Shown here: positions 1 to 11,760 of the stretch, piece after piece
How the letters are laid out: each line of letters begins with the position of its first letter
Position numbering within the stretch: position 1 is the stretch's first letter
DNA from: Malurus cyaneus samueli
Lineage: Eukaryota; Chordata; Aves; Passeriformes; Maluridae
Length of the DNA stretch: 64,000 nt
Assembly (NCBI GenBank): GCA_009741485.1
Contig: CM019228.1
Span: 13,119,755-13,183,754 of the forward strand
Reading direction: 5' to 3'
Made by a program: the position numbers and the translations under genes
The notes under the pieces: generated by a model
What the model was told of the DNA's origin: nothing
Databases searched by the model: none
Seen by the model: the letters and a program-made list of their open reading frames with translations, nothing else

Positions 1-2311
1 GGCCAAGCGCCGGCCTGGGAGACAGGGGTTTTATTTTCTCTCTGCTTCGCAATCGCGCTGCAGGACTTCTCCATGGCTTTCACTGTGTTTCATCTCTGTA
101 TTAAAACATCCAGGCTGAGAAGAATTGTCCTGTTATGGTTTGTTAACCTGCAAAAAATGAGGTATCCTTCCTATTGTGGAATCCATAATTTAAACACAAA
201 CCAAACAACTTCTGGAAAGCAGGAATTTCCCCCAAGCACATACAGCAATACCATAGCCAAAAACCATTAGTTTAAAAAAAAAACCAAACCTTGAGCATTA
301 GTCCCAATTTAGCTGCTACAATTTTGGATAGGGCTGTTAGAGCTGTGATTGCCTGCTACTGTCTCATGTGCAGCAGATTTGCTTCTTCAGAGATTTGTAA
401 GGACATTTTAAGATTATTGTGTGGCACAGGAAAATGCAGAGAGATTGAGAGCTGTCTGCACAGTTGATCAACAAACAGGCAACGTCATAACCAAATACTC
501 TGCACGCTGCTGTAGCATCTTGGCCACATTCCAATTTCCTCTCCTACTTATCAGACCAGGCTAAGGGCTCCACTTCATCTACACTACCAACAGGCATTCT
601 TGCTTTTTGCTTACTGCATAATGAACCTCTACAATGCAAAGAAGAAGATCTCGGGGGGTCTGCACACCAGAGGCCTTGAGGGAACGGCGGAATGTGTGGT
701 GGAATCTCGGCATGGCACAGGCCCGGCTGGTCTCTCAGCCTGCTGTTAGAACGCGCCCTCCCAATTCCTTTCTGGGGGTGAGTCCCTTCCTTGTGTCCTT
801 TGAGTGCCACGTGAAAACCCGTCATGAACTGGTCCGTTGACATTCCTGGGCTAAAGAGCCCCGAACAGGACACCTCTTAACCAGCCCCCTCTTGTCAGCT
901 GCTCTTGCAATGTTTGGACAGCTACCGCTGTTAGCTTTGGGATTGCTTATTGACCACTGGGTCATGTTCGCTCACCTCTGGAGTGGTGTGAGCATGCCTG
1001 ATGTACCCTTTGGGGGTTTGTGGCCCTGGTGACACCCTCCTTTGGGGGTTTTGTGAGCCTGCAACTCCTTGGTTTGTGGCCTGGGCTCCCAGTCAGGTGA
1101 TGAAGCGAGATACCCAATCGAGGATGTGCAGCAGGAGTGCGGTTTTTGCCGTGGCAATGAGAACCAAGGCACATGTCAGCTGCTTGTTGCTAATCTCGCC
1201 TGGGATGGATCACAAAGCAGCACCCGTTCTCACCAAAGAGCTGGGACTTCTAAAGGGCCGAGCCTGGAGCCTTTCTGCATCTTTCCTGCAAGGTAGCCAC
1301 AGACCCTGATTAAATGCTACAGGGAAAAGGCTGAGGGCACCCTCAGCAGGCTGGTTGCACGGTGCGCGCTGGTAGGCACAGTGACACACTCGGGCACCCT
1401 ATCAGGGACTGACAAGGCTCCGCAGTGCCACGGGCTCATGTGGTTTAACCAGGCAGTGCTGTGTTGTTTGGTCTAAATCCAATCGTATAAATCATGGAGA
1501 GATAACTCTGCCTGGTTTAAGGTTCAAACGAGACAATCTGCAAAGTCCATTTTGTAAGGTTCTTTTGGTTGACAGTAAACTGTAGGCGTAGAGGAGAGAA
1601 AGGAAAGAGGAGAGGAGGAGCGAGAAAAAAAACTATCAGAGGAATGGTTCTATAAATGTCACCTATCATAGATTCTGATAATATTCCAGTGGGCTTCTTT
1701 GTTTCTCTAGTCGCTTGCAGATGATATCCATTGTATGATAAGGGACAAATTCCCGCAAAACAACATCTGTGTGAATATTCACTTGGGTTCAGGTGGGGAA
1801 CACTCCAGTACCTCACCCAGAGCTGGCTCATGCGGGGATGGGTATGTGGGTCACAGTACCTGGAGACTGGGATTGGTGTGGCAGTCAGCAGTCTCTATAC
1901 CCCTAAGAAGTACGCATGCTCTTCTTAATAGGGTCGTGTGGCATGAATCAATTGTGGCCCCACAGACTGAAAGCCTCATCTCAGCCTTGAGATCAAGATG
2001 TGAACACCCCAGGCACGCTCATCGGAGGTGGCGAGCAGTGAACGCTGAATCCTATAAGAAGATTATCTGCCTGGGCCAGGTGAATGCTAACGTCTCACTT
2101 TCTCCCTTGCGCTGCGGGAGGGCAGTTTGTAGCCCAGGTGGGGTTTTTGCCCTCTAGCACCTGGGGGCTGGCTCCGCGCATCACCAGCAGCAGCTGGGCG
2201 ATGGAGGCCCCTGCAGCCCCAGCTTTGGACAGCTCTGTTCACCTTGCAGCTGGGCCATTGTGTGGAGTCACAAGTCCCAAGTTCAGCCCAGTTCAGCAGC
2301 CCTGGTCCCTG
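1..2311. other. Unassigned non-coding sequence
   Basis: I recognise no gene, CR1 piece or LTR here. Open frames are short (140 codons at most, 1735-2157) and overlap on both strands, as expected by chance. Bases 1-480 are fairly AT-rich with short A runs. From about 540 to 2250 the sequence has scattered CpG and reads unlike the CR1-rich rest of the window, so it could be an unfamiliar old repeat or unique DNA. It has no repeat within the window that I can see. Confidence 0.4.
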
Positions 2312-2400
2312 GCAGTTTGTCCAGGCCAGGCTGGACATTGGCGCTGGGAGCAGCTGCGACAGTGGGTGTCCTGCCATGGGCAGGGTGCACTCTGAGGCTT
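2312..2400 (+). mobile_element. CR1 LINE fragment (3' region)
   Basis: The stretch 'caggccaggctggacattgg' followed by a 'gggagcagct...cagtgggtgtcc' block matches the CR1 3' region seen much more completely at 22,112-22,562 and 25,752-26,002. Only about 90 bp is present and the terminal 'ggtcccttccaaccca' part is missing, so this is a decayed remnant. Confidence 0.55.
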
Positions 2401-4351
2401 TTTTTTTGATCGCCTCCAACCAATCTCTTTTTGATGTTTATGTTTGTCTCTGAATTTCTATTGTCCTGTCTTGTCTCACCCTGTTGTTAAGAAACAATGG
2501 GCACTCTGTTTTCTCCTCTCTGTCAGAAGATTACAGCTTCCATAGACACTGTTCCTCCCAGAAAAAGCCTCATCCCCTGTTAACCAAGCCCTTTCCAGCT
2601 ACCAATGCCTGCTGTCACGCTGAGCTCTGTGCTTGTGAGGGTTCCTGTCCCATATGCCAGCGGGCTGGTTGCTGGCACTGCGCGGCCCACCGGTTGATGC
2701 CCCTAACACACAGATGGTCTTGTGGATGCTCTCATTCGCTGCCACGTGCGGGCTCTCGGGAATTCACCTCTGCTGTTAAAAGGATTTTTTTTCTTCACTG
2801 CATGTTCTCAAGCCTGTCACTGCATTTCATAACCGCGTATGTTGAGAGAGTTTCTGTACACAAATCAGCCCGTGCTTTTAACTTGCTGTTTCCGCTCTCT
2901 CCTAGCACATATGTGTGGATCAGACAGTCACAGCTGTAGGGAAAGGGTGGCAGAGGATGGCAGTGGGGCGCTGCATGGCCTCTGCTGCCCCCCACCCTGC
3001 CCAGACAAGCTGTCACCTGGGGTCCCTCTCATGCTGTATCACAGTGGTGATGCTGAGCCAGCCCCTCGTGTCCTTTCTGGCCATGCCAAGAGGCCGGGAC
3101 AGACCAGGGCAGTGCCAGGGTCCTGCTCATGACCAGTCCCTTGCTGGTGTGTGTTTCTGATGTCCCCATCCTCGCTGGACCATGTGGCACCCTGGGTTAC
3201 CCCTGTCCCTGCTCTGGGCCAGTCCCATTCTCTCTGGAGGAGGGCTCCTGGAATGCTCACCAAGCTCACCCACATCTGCTCCTGCCCAGGTGTTTGGTCC
3301 ACCCCTGTCAGAAAGGAGGATTAAATTTCGTGTGATCTGCCCCTCCTCAGCCCCTGCCAGGGTGGCCACTCCTGCTCTTTGCACTGCCAGTGCTTCTGGA
3401 GGAGCCTCACATTTACAGCACCTCTCCATCAGCCCTGAGCAGCGAGACAGACTCAGGCTCTTCACTGCCGGGTTTGGCCCTCTCACACACTCCTGATTTT
3501 GAGGCAGAGCTTTTCACAGCTGGGAAAAAAATCTCTCTGGGAACTTTAGGATGATGAGAACTGATCAGCGTGGGATTGCTAGTTAGCAGAGGGTTAGGAG
3601 GCAAGTCCCCATTGAGCAGCACTGAGGAGGACTCTGTTAATATAGGGTCAGTCTATTTTACCCTTTGGGGTATCGAGGAAGCCTCCAGAGGGGCTGAAGC
3701 CTCCCCAAGACCTGAGCTGTGCCTCTCCTTGCCAATGTTCATGAGCAGTGAGAGTTCCACCTCATCACTAATCCTCCAGGAGGCCATTTTTCTCCTGAGG
3801 AGGGCACATCCACTTAGGGAAGGAGAAACAAAGTGCTCAGAGAGGCCCAGAAAAGGCAACTCCACTGCACAATCCTGTAGGGAAGCCTGGAGGAAATGCC
3901 GGCATCGTCAGTATTCCGGTGCTGAACTTCCCACCAGGGTGAGTGCTCAGGTGATAACTCTTTGCTTTTGATCTATTGGATTTTGCAGTGACTTTGGTAT
4001 GGTGATGAGACTGCAATATCCCATAATAGATGGCTGTTTCTAGCAAGAGCTCTGCTATAATTGTATTTATGAGCAGAATACTTATAGAGGCCTTCGGGGA
4101 GCTTCCAGTGTAAAACATCCCTATAACAACATACAGACAGCCAGCAGCCCAGCAATTAATTCCTGGGCTGTGAGTGGTGTTGGGGGCTCTGTCCTGCTTT
4201 AGGGCATCCACTAAAGCTGCAGAGGCTCTGCTGGAGGCTGTGGGGAGCTGGACACTCACTCCTTCCTCTGTGCTTTGCAGGCCCCCAACTGGCTTGAAAT
4301 AAAGTTCACTGAAGGTAAAGGAGACCACTGGAACTCTGCTGTGTTCTGGGG
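2401..4351. other. Unassigned non-coding sequence
   Basis: No gene or repeat family recognised. Overlapping open frames of 60-198 codons occur on both strands. None has a recognisable motif or obvious exon structure; the 198-codon minus frame at 3837-4433 runs into the CR1 fragment downstream. An AT-richer patch lies around 3960-4160. Confidence 0.4.
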
Positions 4352-4475
4352 GAAACAGAGTGTCCTGGAAGGGTCCCACCAGGATCATGGATCCAGCTCC
4401 TGGCTGTGCCCAGACCCCCCAACAACCCCACAATCCCTGGCAGTGCTGTCTGAATGCTCCTGAGTCTGTGGGGTT
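4352..4475 (-). mobile_element. CR1 LINE 3' fragment, degenerate
   Basis: 'aggatcatggatccagctcc' followed by 'cccagaccccccaacaa' and a 'ccctggcagtgctgtctgaa' block matches the minus-strand CR1 copies at 10,232 and 27,138. It is shorter and more diverged than they are. The typical CR1 'tggaatnntggaat' tail is not clear at the left edge. Confidence 0.6.
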
Positions 4476-4581
4476 TGTGCAGGAGCAACACTCCCTCCCA
4501 GCCTGGACCCCTTAGGTTCAGGCACCAAAATGGGAAGTGAGATCAGTTTTCTACAGCTGATCTGGACTTGCTGAGTGTCCT

Positions 4582-5096
4582 TGATGCCCGATGATTTTTG
4601 CCTTTCCTTTTTATATACCCTTTTATATATTTTATAGACCCTTTTAGACATTTCTGTACCCTTTATGTATCCCTGTACCCTTAGCCCACATGCCTGTAAT
4701 TCCTGTAGCCTGATATTCCAGCTCAGTTTAGGAGTTCTGCTGGGCAGAGACCAAACATCCTGAGGAAGGGCTCAGTGTGCCCTGTGCTATCTTAAACCCG
4801 AGCTCCAGCCTTGGGTGAAGCTTTCTCTCTGGAACATCCTGTGTAAACTGGGCTCTGGCCTCATCCGGGGGGGATTCATTAGAAAAGGGGGACATTACTG
4901 CATTTGTTAAGTTTCTTATTGGGAAATCCTAGATCGATATGCTAATTCCTGAAACCTATAAAACTTGTATCCGTGCTATACATGGGGGTGCATTTTCCAT
5001 CAAGTTGTGCACCTGGGATCCCAAATACTGAGGTAGAACCCTTTTTATCCCCTTAACCCTGTCTGTGTCACAATTAAAACCGGCTGTAAGGCAGCA
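4582..5096 (+). mobile_element. Solo LTR, family LTR-B (copy 1)
   Basis: A 515-bp copy of a sequence also present at 11,268, 34,582/41,607 (split) and 51,452. It starts TGATGCCCGATGATTTTTGC and ends GGCAGCA, so it has TG...CA termini with a near-inverted end. It is flanked by an exact 4-bp duplication, TCCT, at 4578-4581 and 5097-5100. Internally it has a TATA-like 'cctataaaacttgtat' and a late 'attaaaa' that could serve for polyadenylation. No internal retroviral sequence lies beside it, so it is a solo LTR. A short 'acccttttatat' motif is repeated near the 5' end. A 4-bp duplication is usual for gamma-like (class I) elements; that assignment is inference. Confidence 0.85.
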
Positions 5097-5264
5097 TCCT
5101 CACCTCTGTTTTCCTCTCTGCTCTTCCCCTCCTCCCTCCCTGGGCCCAAATGCCCGGGTGATGCCATCACGATTTAGGTCTGGTCATGGCTCCACGTCAA
5201 TGAAATCCAAAAAAACATCCCCATCCCTTGACAGGAATCTCAATGCCTGTGTTTGTCACCACTT

Positions 5265-5530
5265 TGGCTGAAATTACCTTAATAATGGGACATCTCACAT
5301 GATTCCAATCCCCCATAGAGTGGCATTAATCAGCCTTGTTCTGCAGGGGAAGAAATTATATTGCTGTTAAAGATCACTTATTTACAGTTTCTGATTAGTA
5401 GGGTGAGAGGAAAGGAGATTGTTTTCATCATTTTATGAAAAATAACCCAAACCAAAAGGCTCTTCAAATAATTATGAAGTTTTAAATTAAAACTACTGAG
5501 GAAAGTTTCCATTCTGTAGATAAACTCTGT
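5265..5530. other. AT-rich block, candidate conserved non-coding element
   Basis: This block ('aaattaccttaataatggga' through 'taaattaaaactactgagg') is markedly AT-rich against GC-rich flanks. It contains homeodomain-type TAAT cores and no repeat-family match. That texture resembles conserved non-coding DNA, but conservation cannot be judged from one sequence. Confidence 0.2.
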
Positions 5531-7419
5531 CTTGGAAAATGGCGAAGACTTTGCAAGTGGGAAAGAGCCTCCAAAGGTCCACAGGAGGATGAAAAATAAT
5601 TTCTGTTGTTATAATATGAACAGTTCCCGTATTATAAAAAAAAAAGTATTAAGAATTGATTTGTATCCTCCAAATGCCTTGGAAGGGGTTCAAGCTGGCA
5701 AGGACAGACTCCAGTTTGGAAACTCCAGAGCAGATTGTGCAGAGCTGAGCTTAAGCTGCTCAGTTTGGGAGCCAAACTCAGGAGTCAGGACTTTGTTGTG
5801 CCCTCTGATCACTCAGATCACCCTGCCTCAGTCAGGATCAGCTGGGATGAGGCACAGAAGCAGAAAAAGCTGTTTTAGGGCTTGGGGCTGAGCTGCTCAA
5901 CCAGAGAGAAAGCGAATTAAAGTCACCTGACACCACAGTGGGCACCTGAGTGATGCTCAAGGCTTTTCTCAGCTCTGTGTTGGGAAAATGTTTCTTTAAT
6001 GACCCCAGATATCTGGTTCAGCCGGCCCCCTGCAGCTGCCAGGGGGAATTTTCCCATTCTCCTCTTTAGGGGAGGGGGTTTCTCCTCATCTCCTCCATGA
6101 CCCCAAATCCTTGCAGCTGGAGATGCAGTGCCTGGGGTGAGCTGTGTTTGGGGTAAGCTGTTCTCTGGACATACAGTGCTCAGGTGAGCTGTTCCCAGAG
6201 CAGCTGTGCCTCAGTTTCCCAGCAGGGAGCTGTGTCTGTGGCTGAGTCTGGCTCCTGGCAGAGCTGTCCAGCTTACCCAAATATGCTCTGCAAACCCAGA
6301 CCGTGCTTTTGTTGTGTCACAGAGACACGACATGTTCTGGGGCTGCTGGGAGGAACAGGGAATGAGCATTGGGGAGGGAGCAGCTGCTGCTGGTGCTCTC
6401 ACTTCCTCTGGGCTCCTGTTTGCTGCTCCAGGGATCCTCCTGGGCTGGGACAGCCCAGCTCCTCCCCAGCAGATGGAATCCTGTGGGACAGGAGCTCCCT
6501 CCTGCACCTACAGAGCCCCATGAGTGCTGAGACTGGTGGCAGGGCTGGGCTGGGAGGCAGGGCTGGAAAATGCCAAAAAGGGTGAAAAGGGCTTGTTTGA
6601 AAGCCAAAACTGTTGGAAGCTGCTCCCTAAAACAACAGGCCCCGCTCCCTGCCCGGGGAGGGCACTGCAGGAGGGGGCTGTGGGTGCAGGGGGCTCAGGG
6701 CACTGCCAGGGGATGGCTCTGCTGGCAGGGGGACAGGGTGTGGGGGGACCTGCAGTGCCAGCTGGGCTCATTTCCCCGAGGCTGGTGGCATTTTGACAGC
6801 GGGGCAGGCACAATGGCACGGGCTGCAGAGATGTCCAAGGTTCCAGGCTGTCTGAGGATGTTGGGGGCATTGGAGGGAACAGAACCCCCCTGGGATTGAC
6901 AGCTTCTAATCTCGTGGAATAAAGGCCATAAGTTGGTTACTTTTTGTTGTTGTTTGATAAGAGCACATCTTGCAAAGTTTCCCTGAGCCTGCAGCAGGTG
7001 CTGGTGCTGAGCAGGGCTTGCCAAGAGCCAGCAGGACGTGGATGGACGAGGACTGGCCACAGAGAAGCTGATCAGCTGCCCTTGAGGAGGGGTTTGGGCA
7101 GCCAAAGGCACGAATGAGGCACTGCCAAGGGTGAGAGAGGACTGTCTGAGCTGGGAACTCCAGCACTGAAGGGAAGCCAGGGGACAGGGATGTGGAGTGA
7201 GTGGCACCTGCACTGACAGGGGAGATGGGGAAGGGCAGAGCCCACTGCAAGGCACTGCCAAGGGCAGTAAGAAGAGCTTCCACCAGCGTGACACAGCAAA
7301 AATCAGTGATAAAAAATCAGAATCAGTGACTGGGTTTGGGGGAAGGGGGTGGTTCAGTAGGGACAGAGGCAGTGGAGGCACCCCCTGTCTCTTTTTGTCT
7401 TCTCCACTGACATCTCCCA
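5531..7419. other. Unassigned non-coding sequence
   Basis: No gene recognised. The 253-codon minus frame at 6695-7456 is Pro/Ser/Leu-rich, has no recognisable domain, and overlaps other open frames on both strands, so it looks like stop-poor GC-rich DNA. G-rich tracts lie around 6640-6780. Nothing else stands out. Confidence 0.4.
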
Positions 7420-7945
7420 GACGTTTGGGCTTAGAGAAAAGGCTCAGAGAGAACAACTGCAGTAGTGTAGGAGGGCTGAGACAGGGATCTCATGGGAAAT
7501 CCAGTCCCTGGAGGTTCCTGGGAGAAAACAGGATTCAGGTGAGGGATGTCTTCAGGACAAGAAGAATGTTGGTGATGGGGCTGGGGCTTGTGTGAGAATC
7601 CAGAAGAGCCAGAAGGAAATTGCTTATTCAGCCTGGGGGAGTGAAAGGTGAACCTGAATACCAACCTGCCAGCACCTATAAGGAGGTTTTGAGAAGATGG
7701 AAACAGGACCTTACTGAGAAATATGGTGGGAATAAATATGGGATTGTGGTCAAAGTCTGAAAAAGGGAGGCTTTTGTGGGATATAAAAAAAAAAATACAC
7801 ATAAAGAAAGTGAAATGTTTGGAATGGAGCCCCAAGCAGATCATGGGATCTCCTCTTTGGAGGCTTTGAAGCCCCAGCTGGACAAAGACCTGAGCAGCCT
7901 GGTGTGACACAGGGTTTGGCTCTGGAGATGGAGTGAGCATCCCTG
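7420..7945 (+). mobile_element. Possible old, diverged CR1 LINE copy
   Basis: Several short pieces line up in order with the CR1 3' half: 'gagaaaaggctcagagagaa', 'acctataaggaggttttgag', and 'ggaggctttgaagccccagc' followed by 'tggacaaagacctgagcagc'. This suggests one old plus-strand CR1 much more diverged than the others. A homology search is needed to settle the limits. Confidence 0.35.
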
Positions 7946-8375
7946 ATGTCCCCTCCTGTCTGGTGGCTCTGTGAGGCTCAGCTGCATTAATCAGGGCAGC
8001 CTTTGGGTCTCTGTTAAAGGTTCCAAAGTGACTGCTGGCGAGGGGCTGCTCTGTGCCCCTCCTCGGGCACAGCTGGCACTGGCCTGGCTCAGGGACACTG
8101 CCCTGGATCCCCGTGCTGGGGACAGAGCCCCGTGCCAGGCCCTGAGCGGTGACATGGCCAAGGGAGCACAGGTTGGGGCAGTCACTGGATCTGCAGCGTC
8201 ACTGCCCGTGCCAAAGCAGCCTCCCCAGCACGAGCAGAGCATTGCAAATGCTGTGGGAAAGCTTTTCCTCCTTGTGCCTCTCTGAGGTGGCCCCTTGGAA
8301 GTGGAGCTGATGTCCCCATTGTCCTTCTCTCCTCTTGGGCGTTGGCCCAGCCGCTGACTTGAAATATGGCTTTGT
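7946..8375. other. Unassigned non-coding sequence
   Basis: GC-rich sequence with overlapping open frames on both strands (233 codons minus, 7991-8692; 104 codons plus, 7971-8285). There is no recognisable domain and no repeat. Confidence 0.35.
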
Positions 8376-8970
8376 CCCCAGGAAATGACCGTCCCTCCCT
8401 CCCCGAGCGCGGGATTTGGCACCCCGGTGTCAGTGCAGCTGTGCCCGGCTCTCTGCAGCTCCCGGAGGGGGTTTGTGCCTGCTGGGGTTGTCTGTGGTGC
8501 TGGAAATCCACGGCTTTGGGGCTTTTCTTGGGGTGCTGGCACGGGGCAGCCTGGGCAGACAGGACACGGGGGGACATGGCTGAGTGTCACAGCTGCCCAT
8601 GGGGACATGTGACCCGCCAGGGGACACCTGCCCGTCCCCAGGGTGCTGCAGAGCCGGGTACCACCCACCCTGCGCTCTGGGCTCTCCATCAAGGGCTCAG
8701 CAAGGCTCCTTCATCCTCCTCCTCCTCCTCGGGGGGCTGCTGGGGAGGGGCAGAGCCGCTGCCCTTGGGAACTGCCACTAATTGGGCCTTATTAAAAAAT
8801 TTACTCCTGTTCCAAATGGAGCCGGAGCATTTATCTTGCCGCAGCCGCGGCATTAATTACCAACACAAACGCCCTGCGCTGCCGGGGAGCGGCAGAGCTG
8901 CGGCTGTCGGGTCCGTGACCTCGGGGCAGCCCTTCCCTCCCACCCCGGGGGACGAACACTGAGCTCGCAG
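8376..8970. other. CpG-rich block with an embedded AT-rich candidate conserved element
   Basis: Bases 8395-8500 and 8815-8965 are CpG-dense ('ccgagcgcggg', 'ccgcagccgcggc'). Between them a (tcc)n tract sits at about 8715-8738. The piece 8775-8870, running from 'taattgggccttattaaaaa' to 'gcattaattaccaacacaaa', mixes TAAT cores with a CpG-rich core and matches no repeat here. It could be a small CpG island or enhancer-like element, but no transcript evidence is available. Confidence 0.25.
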
Positions 8971-9404
8971 CTCCACCTGGAGAGTCTGCCCCTCCCTCCC
9001 GATTTCCTCCAGGAAGGACCTGGGATGTAAAGCTATGCCTTGGAAAATAATAATTTTATTTTTTTAAAATAGGAACTGATCACCTGATTGGAGCAAGGCA
9101 CCCAAAGGCTGAGAGTATTTGAGGGTAATGGAAACGCCCAGGTGTCCCTGCAGGATGTCCCACTGACCTGGGGCTTCCCTGTGGATGGTTTGTACCAGGG
9201 ATTGCCCTGCAGCAGCACCGTGCTTCCATTGTTGCTGGAGATGGTGAAGTTACGACTTTGGTATTTTTGTAGAGGTTTTTCAGTTGGATAAAACTGAACA
9301 ACGTCAGTGCTGAGCTGGGGAGACCTGCGGGATTTGGACAGAGACACAGTGTCTGTGTCAGACACGTACATCTGTCACAGGACATTGTACCCAGAAAAAC
9401 AGGT
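8971..9404. other. Unassigned spacer
   Basis: About 430 bp with no recognised gene or repeat. A short AT stretch lies at 9040-9070. The right end abuts the tail of the minus-strand CR1. Confidence 0.4.
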
Positions 9405-9880
9405 TTTCATGGAATCGTGGAATGGTTGAGGTGGGAAAGGACCTTAAACCATCCAGTGCACCCCTGCAGGCAGGGACACCTCCACTGTCCCAGGCTGCTC
9501 CCAGCCCATGTCCAGCCTGGCCTTGGACACTGCCAGGATCCAGGGGCAGCCACAGCTTCTCTGGCACCTGTGCCAGGGCCTCCCACCCCAGGGAAAATTC
9601 CTCCCAATATCCCATCCATCCCTGCCCTCTGGCACTGGGAAGCCATTCCCTGTGTCCTGTCCTCCATCCCTTGTCCCCAGTCCCTCTCCAGCTCTCCTGG
9701 AGCCCCTTTAGGCCCAAAAGGGCTCTGAGCTCTCCCTGGATCCTTTCCTCTCAGGAGCACCCCAGCTCTCCCAGCCTGGCTCCAAGCAGAGGGGCTCCAG
9801 CCCTGGAACAGCTCCGTGGCTCCTTGGACTCTCCAGCAGCTCCAGGTCCCTCCTGTGCTGAGTATTCCAGAGCATGACAC
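9405..9880 (-). mobile_element. CR1 LINE, 5'-truncated 3' end
   Basis: Read on the minus strand this is about 475 bp of the CR1 3' portion. On the plus strand it opens with the tail 'catggaatcgtggaatggtt', followed by 'gaggtgggaaaggacc', then the 'tgtccagcctggccttggac' and 'ccagggcctcccacccc' blocks, and ends near 'gctgagtattccagagcatg'. It closely resembles 15,605-16,145 and, in the opposite orientation, 22,112-22,562. 5' truncation is normal for LINE insertion. No intact reverse transcriptase frame remains. Confidence 0.85.
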
Positions 9881-10231
9881 AGCTCTGCAGTTGGGGGCTC
9901 AAGAGCACCTTCCCCATGGCTGAATGTTCCTTCTCAAGTGTCCCTGGCGCTGTGGGTGAGTGGCCATCGAGTGACCAGGGGGAGGTTTCCTGGGTGGCTT
10001 TGGCACTCTCTGTGCACTCTCATCATGAAAACTGTGCCTGTTCTGTTCACTGCAGGAACCAGAGCTGCATCTGCAGCAGCTGCTGGTGCCAAACCTTGCC
10101 CTCCCTGTCAGCCTGGGCTGGGGTCCCTGTGTGTAGACAGGGAGGGGGAGCAGAGTTTTCTTTGTGCTGTAGGAAGGACTTGGATCCCCAACTCTCCATG
10201 GTACATGGTTCAGTGACTGGAATGACACAAT
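9881..10231. other. Spacer between two CR1 copies
   Basis: About 350 bp with no feature that I recognise. Confidence 0.4.
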
Positions 10232-10470
10232 TTCATGGAATCCTGGAATATCCTGAGTGGGAAGGGACCCCCAGGGATCATGGATCCAGCCCCTGTCCCT
10301 GCCCAGACCCCCCAACAATCCCCCCTGTGCATCCCTGGCAGCGCTGTCCAAACGCTCCTGGAGCTCTGGCAGCCTCGGGGCCGGGACCATTCCCTGGGGA
10401 GCCTGGGCAGTGCCAGCACCCTCTGGGGACAGGAGAACCTTTCCCTGCTCTCCAGCCTGAGCCAATTCCA
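10232..10470 (-). mobile_element. CR1 LINE 3' fragment (second subtype)
   Basis: 'catggaatcctggaatatcc' and 'gagtgggaagggaccc' lead into 'cccagaccccccaacaatcc' and a 'ctggagctctggcagcctcg' block. It matches 27,138-27,388 almost base for base and differs from the copy at 9,405, so at least two CR1 subtypes are present. The left end is the element's 3' tail. Confidence 0.8.
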
Positions 10471-11267
10471 GCTGTTCTCCAAGGAATGGCTCCCCCCTGC
10501 ACAAACACCCAGCAAAGCCTCTGTTTGCCTTCCCTCGGGGTCCCTGGACACCTGGAGCATTCCAGACATCCAGGACAGAGGTGACAGAGCCCTGTGAGTT
10601 CCCCAGGCCGGGCTGAGGGACAGAACCCAGACTCTGGGCAGGGAGCTGTGGCTGCTCTCCTCTATCCCCCATCCCATCTTCCAACTTCCCCTGCCCTTCG
10701 GGCTCTCCTGCTGTGCAGCCAGGAGTGACCCCCTGTGCTCCACTGCATCCCAAAGTGCAGCCCCAGGCCGTGGCTGTTCAGCCTGGGGCAGGAAGGGAGG
10801 GCAATTCCTCCGGTATGACTGATGCAGGAGGGATGCTCCAAACCCAAATCCCATTTAGGGGCAGAGCCATAGCACCTGTGTGGCTGTGACAGGATAATTC
10901 ACCTGCTAAATGTGACAGGAGGCTGCTGAGGTTCAGTGTGACACCAGCGGAGCAGGAGCTGTGCTTTAGACAACACTCCACCCGTTCAAAGTCTATATTT
11001 CCAATTATCTGTGGACAGTTTGCCTTCAAGGATAATTGGCTTCCCACTGCTCCTGGAACAGATGTCAGGGAGCTCCTCCTCCTCTGAGGAAAACCTGGGA
11101 TGGTTTGTAGCATGGAGGTGTCAGTGCCAGGGACTTGGGGCTGTCCTGGAGCAGAGCTTTGGGGAGGCAACCACCCCTAAAACCTGAGGGGGACAGGTTC
11201 CCCCATCCTGAGCTGCTGGGCTGGGGAGCCTGCAGGGACACAGCCCTGGACCTGTCCCTGCCCTGGG
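10471..11267. other. Unassigned non-coding sequence
   Basis: No gene or repeat recognised. Overlapping open frames on both strands have no motif. The first 100 bp may still be diverged CR1. Confidence 0.35.
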
Positions 11268-11760
11268 TGATGCCTGATGATTTTTGCTCTTCCGTTTTAT
11301 GCTCTCTGTACTCTCTGTGCATGCACCTGTACCCCTTAGCCCACATGCTTGTAATTCCTGTAGCCTGATATTCCAGCTCAGTTTAGGAGTTCTGCTGGGC
11401 AGAGAGACCAAACATCCTGAGGAAGGGATCAGTGTGCCCTGTGCTATCTTAAACCTGAGGCTCCAGCCTTGGGTGAAGCCTTCTGTCCAGAACATCTTGT
11501 GTAAACTGGGCTCTGGCCTCATCTGAGAAGAAGATTCATTAGAACAGGGGGACATTACTGCATTGGTTAAGTTTCTTATTGGGAAATCCTAGATAGATAT
11601 GCTAATTCCTGAAACCTATAAAACTTGTATCCATGCTGTACACGGGTGTGCATTCTGCCATCAAGTTGTGCACCTGGGATCCCAAATACTGAGGTAAAAC
11701 CCTTTTCATCCCCTTAACTCTGTCAGTGTCATTATTAAAAACTGGCCTTTCAAGCCAACA
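11268..11760 (+). mobile_element. Solo LTR, family LTR-B (copy 2)
   Basis: A 493-bp LTR starting TGATGCCTGATGATTTTTGC and ending GCCAACA. It is flanked by an exact 4-bp duplication, TGGG, at 11,264-11,267 and 11,761-11,764. A TATA-like TATAAAA sits at 11,617-11,623 and an ATTAAA at 11,734-11,739, consistent with an LTR promoter and polyadenylation region. It aligns along its length with 4582-5096. No internal viral sequence adjoins it. Confidence 0.88.

Noticed and set aside
6695..7456. 253-codon minus frame as a host gene
   Set aside because: Pro/Ser/Leu-rich with no motif; overlaps other frames on both strands.
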